In this document: in pieces, positions 34,671 through 47,343 of the stretch | How positions within the stretch are numbered: position 1 is the first letter of the stretch | How the letters are laid out: each line of letters starts with the position of its first letter | Assembly (NCBI RefSeq): GCF_905475395.1 | Contig: NC_058339.1 | Location: 22,018,001 to 22,082,000 of the forward strand | DNA from: Chrysoperla carnea | Taxonomy: Eukaryota; Arthropoda; Insecta; Neuroptera; Chrysopidae | Direction: 5' to 3' | DNA: 64,000 nt | The notes under the pieces: model-generated | The model's input: the letters and a program-made list of their open reading frames with translations, nothing else | What the model was told of the DNA's origin: nothing | Database searches by the model: none | Made by a program: the position numbers and the translations under genes

Positions 34671-37600
34671 GACATGAGACCATCTATTTGAGTTAAACAT
34701 TAAAATATTTTTTGTCCAGTTATAAGCCACCAATTCTTAGTCAAAAAAAATTACTTCCCGAAATTATATTTTGTAAGATTCTATTTTAATGCTAGCCTGA
34801 AGCTATGTGAAGTTATCTGTACTCAATGTCATGACGATAACTGAAAAGCACTCTAATTTTTTATAAAAATATAACGTATTTATGATGAAAGGACAAAACA
34901 TACTCAGTAAAGCCGTCATGTCAACTCTCATCATTAATTTGTACCGTTATCGCATCATTGATACTCTTAGCTCGATTTGACAAAGGCTCGAAATCAGGTT
35001 TAAAACAAATAAAAAAAGATAACAAATACTTAATTTCTTGTCCTATAAGGCCGGTGCTATAGCGATTAACAATATTCCTATGTGTTTATTTTAATTTTCT
35101 TAAATAAATTTTTTTTTTTTAAACATCCAGCATATTGTATAACAACCTGTAGGTTTACCGAAACACTAATATATGTAAGTTAACAAATGGAAGTAAGTTA
35201 CCTTTCTGCTAACTCCTTCAGGATGATATCTATATGAAATGAAATAGAACATCTAATGAATTCAAATAATACATACATACCTTGTTGGTAAAATCTTATC
35301 GTATAACCAATTGCTGCAACTTGTATATAGAAGAGTATTTTGTAATAAAGACGTTTTATTATAGACATAATATTCGGTATGCGAACAAAAACCATCTTTA
35401 AAGAAGAAGTTGTATATTTTAAAAGTATAAGAAAATCAAGCAAGTCATTCTCTACTGACTTTAATCAAATATATTTTAATAATTGAATATTGTATACCGT
35501 CTTGCCTAACACACACATACACACATACAACATATTTCCCCAACATGTACATATTCACTTCTTCCTCCTAAATTTTCATCATATTTTTTATTATTGTTTT
35601 ATTTGTAAAAAATGAATGTACTTACATACATTTTCAGACGGTAATCTCATCCATAAATGTGTTTTTATTTGTTTGTGCTTTTTTATGTTTTTCGTTTTGA
35701 CATTAATTTTCATGATTTTTCTAAAAATTTAATTTAGAATAGACTTCCATATTTCTTTCATATTATTTGACTCTTATCGGTTTTTGATGAAACAGCATAC
35801 ATTTAAAGATTTAAAGACTTAATAATAAAAATATAATGTTTACTCTGTTTATTATCAATGTCGAAAAAAATATTAATGAACCAACTGAATATGAAATGAA
35901 ATTTCTAGAAAATGATATTTGTATAAAAGGAGTATATAATCAGCATTTTCAAGTGAATTAATTCAGGACTATTTCAACGAGCAGGGACTTGAAGATTTAG
36001 ATAAGGAAATTTCACAGCCATATCAATTTACCTACCAAAGAAAAATGATTCACACAGGGCAGAAAAGGTGCTTTGTTAAATGATTAATACATACTTGAAA
36101 CTTCAAGAGAGGCTTCCTTTACACGAATCGATCAAACCTTGTCCACGTCTTTTTCGAAAATACTGCGTTTTTTAACATGATAACGGCATATTTAAAATAT
36201 CGGCATGAATAAATAGGGCAGGGAATTTGTCGGACACAATGACCATTTGATATCATTAATAGTAATAGGGAATATTTGTGATTTTTTTTCTTTAATAAAA
36301 GGTCGGACAACCTATTTTACTGTTAATAATTGTTAATTTTATCAAGTGGTCATGGTTTCCCTTGTTTGGTAGACAGACCAAAAGAAAGTCACTAACAAAC
36401 TCAACTTGGGATGTTGCTTGAAAATATGACGGCTGACTAACTCAAAAATGATACATAAATGGTAAATATAAAACATCTAATTGATAGATATGGTAAAACC
36501 TATAATAGTAGAAAACGGTAATGTTATCATACATAAGAGATCCCTAGTGGCAAGATGCAAGAGCCATACTATTCTCCAAACATTTCACACACATGAATGA
36601 AAACGCCGCGCCATACATGCAATAATAATAATAATAACTGTCGTGGATATGACTCTCAGAAACGCTGACTACTTTATTAATACCGAAAAATTCCAAAGTT
36701 TGTATTTTTATCCGACTGTCAAGAAGTAGTTATGTTTTTATGTTATGTAACATGATACTTTTCAGAATAATTAAGGTAATCAAAATAATAAAATCGACGA
36801 AATTGTGAACAAAAGGAGGCTAAGTGACGACACATGAAATGAACGTTATCACACAATAGTTTTAGTACTTAAAATTGAAGCTGCCCAACGCCCGAGAGAT
36901 ACGCCCTTAACTGTTCGATTAATAAGATTTCCAGATTTCGATACAATTAAGACCCCCACGGTGTCTTTAGTACCAAAAATAGTATTTAATATTCTCTTGT
37001 TATTAAATTTCTTTATCATGGATATGAAGCAGTTATGTAATAAATGTGCGATGCCATTTATTTTTCTATTACGGGATTAATATAATGGCTTTCTATCAAA
37101 AAGTTCAAGCACATTGTAATCTGTCTATAATAATATCTACAACATACAACTCCTCTTGTGCAGTAACTTCGTATACCTAATAGTAGATTGTACCTTTCAA
37201 AATATAATATAAATAAGGACACTTTCTAGATACTATATTCGGTCACTAAGTATATGATATTCAGTTGGTTGAGTTAGTTACTCTTTACGATGGGTCGGTC
37301 CATTGTGCTTTAAAGATACATAAGATAAGAATAATACAGCTTATACAAATAATGATTCACAATTTTGATTTCAAATTTATTAGTGTTATACGTTTCCGAA
37401 ATTTGTCAGGCGTAATTTAAAAAATTGCTTGAATAATGATTTTACTAAAAAATTTTATTATCAAACTAATTATCAAAGTTTAACCTAGTACTAATTATTA
37501 AATTATCAAATATATTATACTTAGAACTCACAAAGTGATTTTTTTAACTTCTCATTGTTAGTAAAAGTTGATTAATATACTTCTATTAACTTTTTTAATA

Positions 37601-39264
37601 ACGAATTTTCCGAAATGAAAATTGGCATGCTGCTGCTGTTGTATCGTTGAAAAAATTGACGATAAGCTTTTGTCCACTTAGGATAAATCGGATGCATAAG
37701 AGTTTTCCAATGATTATTCATGATATGTATAACAAAACACAAAATTATTTTTAATAAAAAATAAAGATTATTATTATTTTTGGAAAAAAAATTCAGTTAA
37801 ATTAGGTATTCAGTCATGTGATAGCAAACACCAATCAGAAAGTGTAACGTTGCGTCATGCCAAACATTATTATTGTTGCTTACATTTTAATAGAACGAAG
37901 CAGGTTTATTACACATGATTTATTACACATACATAATAATGTTTGTTTACTTACAACTGCTTGCAACTTTCATAAACATAAAGAATTGTTTGACAAGTCT
38001 TAATGTCATTCAAAACGCTCTGTTTTCGAAGAAAATTTGAATTGGTTTTTGAAAATGCAAAATGCATAATGGAAATAGTGTCTTTTTTAACAGTATTCTT
38101 TTGGTGTAAATTAGATATTAATGTAACGTATACACCACTTTTTCAAATTTAGGACAAATAAAGCCTATTTACTGCTCACTCAGGGTGCCGGGACATTTTA
38201 AAAAGAGTTAAGGCAGAAGTAAACGCAAAGTTTAGAATTTTTTATTAACCAATTATCACTATCAGAAATAACAGCCAAATCAATATTGGTGTAAATCTGG
38301 CAGAAGAATATAGCTCCGACCGTGGTAGTTGCCAGAGATTGAGGGAAAATATCGCCGTTATTTTAACTTCCAGTAATATATCCTAAATCCACAATCATAT
38401 TCTAAAATATTAACAAGACACTCTGTACACATCCTCAGTTAAACTATAACCAAACGTTCTCTTTTCGTAACATGAGACGTTAAGAGATGATATTTTGTAA
38501 CTACACAGAGATATGTTACACTGTAGTACATACATGTATCTATATTTATATAACAAATAACCCTTTAGAGAAGACCAAATCCTGACCAATCTTGATTTAC
38601 AGTATTTACAAAAGGCTTAATATCATTTCTATACAATCAGAGAAGCTGCCTGCCTCCCTCGATACTATACTTATGTAGGTACTATATAATACGTGTATGG
38701 GTTATGTATTTCTCCATGTTATTCTTGCCTTTTACTCTTCTCCTCTTACAAACACCACCAGAGTAGTAAATGCCACTTAGTTTCTGCTTCTCATATCTAT
38801 TAGTTAACGTTCGTTGTTTGTTATATTATTTTAACGCATTAAATTCATTCATTATAAACAATTGTTAATATTAAAGTTTATAAATACACTAGAAAGGTAT
38901 AATTAATTGGTAAGATTTTGCGCAACACGAAATACGCAACAAATGCAAACATGCATTAATCTTGATCCTTTTATTTGCAACTTACAATTTTTCACCAATT
39001 TGGAGATTAACTCTTAAACTGTATTTTCTATTATTCTTTTAGAACTTGCATTTCTGCACATCCTTCTTGTACCTTCTCTTGACCTAACTTCAAACAGCTT
39101 TTAATCTTCTTCCCAACAAATACACTACTTTTCACAAAAAGATACATATTTTAAGTATCGTACGCTATTTTCTTAATTTAAAAATTAATTTAATTCTAAT
39201 GCTCGGTTTTTCCGTTTTCCCCGGGGATCGCGTAGTAGAAAATGTAATTTTTTGAATTTTTCTG
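34671..39264. other. Gene-free stretch
   Basis: No supportable gene. It includes a short ATA trinucleotide run (36621-36639) and a segment near 36793-36840 faintly resembling family C ('gaaattgtgaacaaaagg'). Small open frames such as 35198-35443 and 36119-36310 (reverse) are unremarkable. Confidence 0.5.
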
Positions 39265-39910
39265 TTAAGGATGTATGAGCATGGTAGTGGGGGCACAAAT
39301 TTAAAAATAGATATTTTCAATTTTGATGATAAATTTATATTATTACTTGACGATATAAGACGAAAAGTAAGAATAAAATTTTTCGATATCCAGCTTAATT
39401 TTCAAAATATCGAAAATTGAAAATTTTGTTTAATTATTTAGCTTTCCATATTTCGAAAACCAAGACACATATCGAAAAATTTTATTCTTATTTTTCGTCT
39501 ACATTCATGAAGCTATAACAAAATTCGTCATCAAAGTTGAAAATAAGATAAAAATAATTTCAACCCTAAATCTACCCTGCTCTTACATTCCTTATATGGA
39601 CGGTGACACTTAGTTTTTTTCTTTTCTAATTTATTGCTAATATGTTTACTTTCTATTAAAAAGTTTTTTTTAAATTTGTTTTCATTCATTCCAAATGAAA
39701 ATTATCAAAAACTTCCAAAATATGTCGTTTTTTGAGATTCCTCCATAAGAGCCAATGTATTTTATATCGATTTTTAATGACTTTTTTCTTAAAAATTTGC
39801 ACGGTTCCCTAAGCTGAAATTTATCCACATATTCTTTGAGTAAAAGACTACCTACAAACAAATTTTGAGCCTTTAAATCAAACATTGTTGTCATGCTCAT
39901 ACATCCTTAA
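39265..39910. mobile_element. MITE family F, complete copy with TTAA target site
   Basis: TTAA at 39265-39268 and 39907-39910 flank a 638-bp element whose ends are perfect 15-bp inverted repeats (GGATGTATGAGCATG left, CATGCTCATACATCC right). Two internal AT-rich blocks containing 'cgaaaaattttattctta' also form an inverted repeat around 39360-39500. A reverse open frame of 72 codons (39682-39900) covers the right end but does not resemble a transposase. The TTAA duplication is the hallmark of piggyBac-type insertion. Confidence 0.78.
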
Positions 39911-41760
39911 ATGACTTACAAATAAAAATTGTATACATATTAAAAACCTGATTTTTTCATACAACTTTTGAGGAATGAAATCTTGTTTTTTTAGATTTAA
40001 CGTACGTACGTACCTCTTTTACATTTTTCCTGAATAAAATTTATCAAATAAACGAAACAAAACATAAGCATAACTATATCCAGTAGTCGTAGAACCTTAA
40101 AACCTTTCTAGTTGATAAACTTTGGTAAAGATTACTAATAATATAAATAATATTTATTAGTATACTTATTGTATAGTAATGTACACGGCTTGAACAATAA
40201 CTATTATGAAAATTCATACACAAATAAATATTTCTCTCTATAGCTTTGAATTATATGCAGAAATTGTCATATTTTACAATAATTACTGCTTCTTGTATGT
40301 AACTTTGTTATTAGATGGATTGTAATTATAATTTACGATCTGTTTACATTTCTGTATATATATAATATGGTTGACGTTAATCGGAAGTAGTTGCAACAAT
40401 TATTGTGGCTAAATATGTTTTTTGTTTGGTGGTAGTTTTAAATTCATGAGAATTTTTTAATACGTTATGAAAATTTTCACTAGCAAACTTATGAATCTAA
40501 TTTTGGTACTAGCACCTATTTGAAGAGCTTAGAAACAAGATCCCGAAAAAATCCAAAGTTAAATGGGGTTTCATGTTATCACTCTTCTCTGGAGATATTC
40601 CTAAGAGCCTTCTTCCGATTGGATTTCAAAGCTCATTGGCTTTGAGCTCATTTTTACTAAGCTGGTTACGAGATTGTTCGTGTGAAAGCAACTCTGTAAC
40701 AAAAACAAAGGAGTAGAATAAAAACAAAACAAAAGATTAATAATTAAAAGTTTCTTGGTACACAAACTTAAGGTATTAAGCAAACGTACCTTTCTTGTGC
40801 TTATGTGCAACCGGTATAAAATTTGTATGGATAAGGTAGTTCCACATTCGTACAATACTGGACAAGAGCGATATTGAAAGTGCTTCCCCTTTGTTAATTA
40901 TCCCAGCAGATAATTTTTCATTAACACACTAGCTTAAAATTGATGAGCTTGACTTTCCCAGACTGTGAATTTTGGTCTGATACAAGTATCCTAATATTTC
41001 GGATATAGAACAAAAGTCTAGAGTGTCGGAAAGTGAAATGTCTTCCTATTAAAATAATTATAAAAAGCAAATATTCATCAATCTAAGGTGATGGGTTACT
41101 TAGAAATTTGACAATCTCATAACTTAAAAAGTGCAGTTCTGCCAATATCACCCTTTTTCAGTGTTGTTAGATTTCTTATGAACTACGCATAATTTATGAT
41201 TTGCAAAGAGATCTTAAAAATATGTGTTAGCTTCACACCCATACTTACTTCAACATTAAAATATCACATGTAACAATTTTATAAAATATCATGTGACATT
41301 CTTTAATGAAAGACAAACATATATTTGTAAGACGAGAAAAACAATGTTTGATTTCAAAATTTATTCTGACAATAATTACTATTTTGATATATAATTGAAA
41401 CTGTTTGTTCGAAAAATCATGACACCAAACTATCATGTTTCATCAAAATCACAGTCAGTTATTCAGTTGTATCATCTATATATAATGTGCTGTAATGTTA
41501 TATAATAATCATAATCATAATAATATATGTTGTTTATTAAATATGGTTGATAATATGGTGGCAGCCAACAAGGAGGCATTATTATACCAATACTATGTTT
41601 ATGTATTATAGCACGGTTATAATGAAGAATACATACAAGTAAGTGTCATTCAAGATTATTTCAATGGTTGCAACGTTTACCGTCATTCGTACATGAACTA
41701 TGAAATACTCTTGCAGATTTAGATTATATAAAGTCTTTACTGAAGATTACTTCATTTTCA

Positions 41761-41882
41761 GGCAGCAAATAAAAAATTTAATTTTTGACTTGGCAAAAAT
41801 TGAAACGCTGGCTGCACAGCGTAGGAAAAATTTTGTGAAACATGTTTTCAAATGGATCTGTGCAGTAGGTTCTGTGCCACAA
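41761..41882 (+). other. Exon-like segment bounded by splice-like signals, unrecognised
   Basis: A TTCATTTTCAG acceptor-like sequence precedes 122 bases open in one frame (starting QQIKNLIFDLAKIETLAAQR) and a GTAAAG donor-like sequence follows. GC is higher than in the flanks. The opposite strand is also open over the same span, so the open frame is weak evidence. No family recognised and no neighbouring exon found. Confidence 0.18.
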
Positions 41883-42267
41883 GTAAAGTGCGTATGTATA
41901 ATTGTGGAAATAGCAAAGAAAAGGATTTGCACAGAACGCAATTTTGTTTTGGTTTTAAAGTTTTGTGATCAATATAAATGACAGGTGGCATGATGTAACT
42001 TTTTTTAAAATTCTACGTCTCTTGTAATGCAAAATTAAAATTTGGGAAGATCTAGCTTTTCTGGTTAGATAACGAATCCAGTAAACGAATCTCTAAATTC
42101 ATTCCTATTGCTCTGACTGACCTGGAAATTTGGGATTAAGTTTTGATCTTGCTCTAGATTAAAAGTTATATGGTTTCGAAGAAAAAAATTCTACCTCAGT
42201 GTTTACGTTCTGAGCACGCTATGAAACATTTAGCTTGGTATCTCTTTTTGTTTCCGTGTTATTCCAC

Positions 42268-42402
42268 CGGAAACGGACAAATTAGTTGATTTTATGATCA
42301 CCTATACCAAAATTTTGTTCGTAGCATCAATATTTTTAAGCGTTACAAACTTGGGACTAAACTTAGTATACCTTGATGTATATTACATATATACATGGTA
42401 TA
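42268..42402 (-). repeat. Dispersed repeat family A, copy 3 (reverse, left end only)
   Basis: CCGGAAACGGACAAATTAG and 'agcgttacaaacttgggact' through ATACATGGTAT are the reverse complement of the family A left end. The remainder is absent. Confidence 0.7.
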
Positions 42403-43084
42403 AAAATATTGAAGAAAATGAAGTACAAGTCTTGTTAAGATATTTTTGTCTAAAATCACACAATTCAGAAGCAAGAAGTATAAGATCTAAGATGTTATGT
42501 TTATAATTTGATTCATTTGCAATATGTCACCTTAGATGATCCTGACGTTTTATACAACATATGATGGTAGTAAAATATAACATCAAAATAGTATAAACTC
42601 AATCATATCACAACTCACAAACATCACCAAACATTATCATATTATATTATACATTATATACATTTATAACATATTAATATATTATATGGTATATCTTTAC
42701 AAACACTTACATATAATGTTATATATATTCTTTAACAAGAAAATAGAAACAACAAAAATAATGTCAAAGAATAATCAGGTTCAACTAAATAATCATTTTT
42801 GACGTATGTTTTACATATTTTTTTTTGTATAATAAGAGGTTCTCAAATACAACTGCTTTTATTTTGGTTGGCAATGCCACTTCTACTATTTTTCTTTATT
42901 TTAGTGACTTAACTAAAAAAAAAGAAATCTAGAAATTAAAAAAACTCACTTTTTTGACTTCCCTATAAATCACAAATTCATTTTAAGGATAATTTAAAAT
43001 TCAATCTTAAAAAGCGTGGGATGGTATTTTTACATTATATATTCTTATAATAAGTGTATTTATCAGATATCGAGTATTGAAACC

Positions 43085-43153
43085 TTTTTAGTCCCCGAAT
43101 AAAAAAAAGGGTTATAAGTGTAACCGCTATGTGAGTGTGTGTCTGTCTGAATG
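43085..43153 (+). repeat. Family B, copy 3 (left end fragment)
   Basis: Begins TTTTTAGTCCCCGAATAAAAA, then GGGTTATAAGTGTAACCGC and TGTGTGTCTGTCTG. It lies immediately left of family A copy 4. Confidence 0.6.
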
Positions 43154-43167
43154 GTAAATTAATTTTT

Positions 43168-43737
43168 ATACCATGTATATATGAAATATACATAGTATAT
43201 TAAGTTTAGTCCAAAGTTTGTAACGCCTAAAAATTTTGGTATAGGTGTTCATAGAATCACCTAATTAGTCCATTTCCGGTTGTCTGTCCGTCTGTCTGTC
43301 AACACGATAACTCAAAAACGAAAAGAGATATCTAGATGAAATTTTTATAGCGTACTCAGGACGTAAAAAGTGAGGTCGAGTTCGTAAATGAGCAATATGG
43401 GTCAATTGGGTCTTGGGTCCGTAGGACCCATCTTGTAAACCGTTAGAGATAGAACAAAAGTTTAAAGGTAAAAAATGTTCTTTATCAAAAAATAAACCAC
43501 TTTTGTTTAAAACATTTATTTGTAAACATCACTGTTTACCCACGAAGGCGCTTATTAGGTGCAAATTTTATGGTATGCATTAATTTGGGAATATCAGTGT
43601 GTCTGTAGCTATTTAAAAGTGGATATCTTTATTTATTTACGTGACGTTCAAAAATAAACGATTGCTTCATCAACACTGTCTATACATGGTATTTCAACAA
43701 TTAACTCAGTCAATTGTTTGTTTTCACTTGTTTTTAG
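43168..43737 (+). repeat. Dispersed repeat family A, copy 4 (longest clean copy)
   Basis: Starts ATACCATGTATATATGAAAT and ends TTTTCACTTGTTTTTAG (570 bp). Shared blocks in order: AAGTTTAGTC, 'cacctaattagtccatttcc' plus GGTTGTC-TGTC-runs, 'gataactcaaaaacgaaaag', 'gtaaatgagcaatatgggtc', 'cgttagagatagaacaaaag', 'aacatcactgtttaccca', 'aactcagtcaattgtttgtt'. No terminal inverted repeats, poly(A) tail or coding frame. Class unknown. Confidence 0.8.
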
Positions 43738-45204
43738 AACAATTTAAAAGCCAAAAAAAAAGAAAAAAGGAGAGTTGAAAAGTTTGTACTCCAATTGAGA
43801 TACTCTTGGAACTAATTACACTCCCATACCAGGTTCCAACACTTTAGCTTAGTGTAAATCCTTAAAAACCTCAGGAAAAAATGTTTTTGTGGTAAAAAGT
43901 AAGAAGTAAATGTTCTGGAAAGGCACATCCTCTCAAAAGGCACATCCTTGTCACTATTCCAACTACATACTGATTTACAATCTTCTAGCTCAATTTGGAT
44001 TAGCTGTACAGATGTGCATAACAATGAAAATGTCGAAAAAAAATGTTTTACTCCGGGGAATACCATCCCAGTTCCTGAAAGGATACAGATTCCATAACAT
44101 CGACAATACAAGTAACTAATCTTACATGCCCAATTTCAACTAAATTAGCGTTTTTCTTCTGAAGATTAAAAAAAGATCCTCTAGATGGCATCACTAGGGG
44201 GGGGGCTCAAATATATCCTGCCATCTAGATTATCTTTTTTAATCTTCAGAGGAAAAAGGCTATTTGAACAAAACACACATCTCCTGTCTTCGTTCACGTT
44301 TTATACAGGGAATAAGTTTACATTTTCGGAGAAAATATGCCTAAAAATAATTTGATGGACAGTTTTTAGCATTTGGTACGAAAGATTATCAAATTCGGTC
44401 CGTCTAATAGTTTTTTTTTTAATTGTAGGTTTGTTTCTGCAATATAGTTATTTTACAGACCATGGACATTGAAAATAAAATGAATATTATAGTTAATAGA
44501 TTTATCGTCGTTTAATAATTTGACATGTAAGAAAACTTTTAACCAAGTGAATCAAATTATATTTTCTATATAATAATTAAATACTTAATAAAATGTTCTG
44601 TCATACCCAGTATTTAATGCATTAATATTGTATAAAATGATCTTATGTAGCATATCCGTTCCGTATAGCATAGAAACACAGACGATATATAAAATGGGTG
44701 TTGAATTGCTGGCTGGCCACTGTTGGACAAGTGGTCTGTCACCACTCAACTCAACTATCGCATGTCCATTTAATAACATATAGAAATGAGGTAGAAATGA
44801 GGAGATGTTGCTTACTCTAACTTGCCTATATGTTTATGTTACAACTAGTTTGTTACAGTTGATAATTCTGAATCGTTCTAATTGTATGCACATCTTCTAA
44901 CTATACTGTAATGTAAAAGAACGTTTAAATTTTTATATTATCTTCTAACGAATATTCATAACATTTTTTGTATAATGAAAATTTTAGGGGTGACTTTATA
45001 CATTCAGAAACTTGATTTTTGCAACGAAATAAATTTTACTGTTTTTTATTACTTAGAAATTTAAAATAAATAAAACACTATCACAAAAAAAAATGAATGT
45101 AACTGTTGAGAGTTCTTCCACTTGTAGCTGGTTGTTGCAATAGCCTTATAAATGTTCCGATTAGCTTTATTAGAATATAAATCTAATATGATATGATTCC
45201 AAAC
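43738..45204. other. Gene-free stretch
   Basis: Contains the hairpin at 44149-44260. Overlapping open frames at 43812-44119 on both strands are not gene-like. Confidence 0.5.
44149..44260. mobile_element. Fold-back hairpin element with G9 loop
   Basis: Arms 44149-44190 and 44219-44260 are near-perfect reverse complements (TCTGAAGATTAAAAAA and CTAGATGGCA blocks shared). The 28-base loop contains a run of nine G at 44197-44205, unusual in this AT-rich DNA. Likely a tiny MITE. Flanking duplication unclear. Confidence 0.65.
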
Positions 45205-45554
45205 GTCCCTTAAAGAAAGTGCAAAAAATCGAATTTTTTTATATCCAATTTTGATGAAACTCAGTATATAAGGTAATTTTGGCTTAAAGAGTAGAAAAAT
45301 CGGGTGCATTTGTGGAATGGTGGAATATTTTTTGAGATAGGGACTAAAATCGATCCAAATATTGCGATATCTCAGAAACTCTACATCCAATCATTAAATT
45401 AACCCAATTTTTGTACTTTTTGAATAAAAATTACCAAACCCATCGAATTTCATTAAATTCCAAATCAAAATTTATTTTGCGTTTTTCTCGATTTTTTCAA
45501 AAGGGTACTGTGCGCTGAGCGATCAGTCAGTTTCCATTCTTATATATATATAGA
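45205..45554 (-). mobile_element. Helitron-like family C copy 2 (reverse, with 5' end)
   Basis: Shares the 'gcaaaaaatcga', 'aaaatcgatccaaatattgc' and 'catccaatcattaaattaac' blocks with the other family C copies. Read on the - strand it starts A|TCTATATATATATAAGAATG, a typical Helitron-like 5' TC terminus. The 3' end is missing. Confidence 0.55.
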
Positions 45555-45659
45555 TGTATAAAGTTCAAAATTGGTAATAATCAAATTCCTTATATGCACT
45601 GTTTTAGTAAGAAAGGATATTTTGCAATTCAACTCGCCCGGCGAGCAAATGAGTCATAG

Positions 45660-45757
45660 ATATTAGACATAGGTACGGGACAATGGGATAAAGGACAACC
45701 TCTAAGGGCGGGAAAAATAATTAATTGTAGGTGTTCAAAGTGGGTGGGGTCAGCTAG
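45660..45757 (+). mobile_element. Possible Helitron-like 3' end fragment
   Basis: Ends GTGGGTGGGGTCAGCTAG (CTAG at 45754-45757) followed by T, like the family C and D termini. The upstream sequence does not match another copy in the window. Confidence 0.35.
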
Positions 45758-45761
45758 TTTG

Positions 45762-46074
45762 TTTTTAATCCCGAACTAAAAATAAAGGGGTGTTTTAAGT
45801 TTGACCGCTATGTATGTGTGTTTATTTGCGGCTTCGTAGCGCCTAAACGGATGAACCGATTTTAATTTTTTGGGTTTTGTTTTAAAGATAATTTAACGGA
45901 GAGTGTTCTATGTTTCAAGTGCGATTTAAGAGTTCCGTACCTGAAAATTAAAAAAATTAGTGACGATATTCAAAATGCTTTAAGGAAAAAGGTAATTTAA
46001 TGGAGAGTGTTCCTATATATGTTTCAAGTGCAAGTTAAGGGTTCCGTACCCGAGAAATTTGTCGGGGGATTTTT
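45762..46074 (+). repeat. Dispersed repeat family B, copy 4, with internal duplication
   Basis: Starts TTTTTAATCCCGAACTAAAAA and contains CTAAACGGATGAACCGAT. A roughly 100-base segment with 'taatttaacggagagtgttc' and 'gttccgtacc' is present twice in tandem (about 45890-45940 and 45990-46050). Confidence 0.65.
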
Positions 46075-46850
46075 AAATTTGGTAAATTTCACTTGTTTAT
46101 ATGTGATACATTATGCACATTAAACCAGCCCTAAGAATAATTCGAAATTTTGAACATGAACAAAAGTGTTATTATACTCCCCATGAAAGTAAAGGAGGTT
46201 ATTTTACAAGTATGCTCGCTAGTAGTAGCCATACCACATCACCATACCAACAACAATGTGTCGTACATAGATTATTATGTATAAAAGCATGTCTCAACTT
46301 ATTTCACAGCTTCAGTTATGCACCAATGTTGTTATATAAAGTAAAATGATGACAGAATTTGAGTCACCGACCTTAATATGTACAATATATGTGTAACATG
46401 GATGGCATGCCATGCCATCATCATCATATATATGTACCGAGAAGAGAAATATGACTTCACAATGTTTTGTATCGAAATCATGTTGAATTAAATTTCTAAC
46501 TACATTTTAAACACTAAAATTAATTATGAAATGAAGGAAATGTTATATAAAATTATATTAAAACGTGATGTAATACTACATTTTATTATGTACTAGATAT
46601 TATGCATTTTTTATGTGTGTCTTTTTTTTTAATTGAAACCAATCAATTAGCCTTTTACCGCATCCACACATAAAGCAATAGGAGGCTGTTAAAGTTTCTT
46701 ATCTTTTTCAACATGTCAAAAAGTGTGCTTTCAAAAATCTGTTAATCTGTATTGTGTAACTCATCCTGTACCTTGGATATTGAAGTGGAGTAAAATTAAT
46801 GACACCTTTATACTTTCAATTTCCAAAATCATCACATTTTTATTATTTTT

Positions 46851-47343
46851 ATACCATGTATATGAAATATACCAAGGTATACTAAGTTTAGTCAAAAGTA
46901 TGTAACGCTTAAAAATATTGATCTTACGAATAAAATTTTAGTATAGGTGTCCATAAAATCACCTAATTAGTACATTTCCGGTTGTCTGCCTGCCTATCTG
47001 TCCGTCTGTCATCACGATTACTCAATTGAGGCCGAGTTCGTAAATGAGCAACATAGGTCAATTGGGTCTATGGTCCGTAGGGCCCATCTTGTAAATCTTT
47101 AGAACAAAAGTTTAAACCTAAAAAATGTTCCTAAACAACTTTTGTTTGAAACAGTTTTTCGTAAACATCACTGTTTACCCATGAGAGCGCAAATTTGGCG
47201 TAAATTGTATAGTAGGTATTATATGGAAATATCAGTTATATATGTATGACATATATGTATGTGTAATGTGACAGAGTAATCAACACAGTCTATATATGGT
47301 ATTTCAACAATTTACTCAGTCAATTGTTTGTTTTCACTTGTTT
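46851..47343 (+). repeat. Dispersed repeat family A, copy 5
   Basis: ATACCATGTATATGAAATATA start; 'cacctaattagtacatttcc', GGTTGTCTGCC, 'gtaaatgagcaacataggtc', 'aacatcactgtttaccca' and 'actcagtcaattgtttgttt' follow in order. A deletion removes part of the 'aaaacgaaaagagatatc' region. Confidence 0.75.

Larger units (their letters stand above)
39911..43084. other. Gene-free stretch
   Basis: No supportable gene. It contains a GTAC-rich short run near 40000, an exon-like frame at 41761-41882 (separate entry) and a partial family A copy at 42268-42402. The 84-residue reverse frame at 40601-40855 is not recognisable. Confidence 0.5.

Noticed and set aside
34370..34683. Two overlapping - strand open frames (76 and 99 codons)
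   Set aside because: They lie in a family A repeat copy and are not open in the other copies.
36621..36639. CRISPR or other structured array
   Set aside because: This and other short runs are simple trinucleotide repeats; there are no spacer-repeat arrays, and the DNA is eukaryotic.
45061..45390. 109-codon - strand open frame
   Set aside because: Shares its first part with the frame at 22888-23142 only because both lie in family C repeats; no recognised transposon protein and the similarity ends at the repeat edge.
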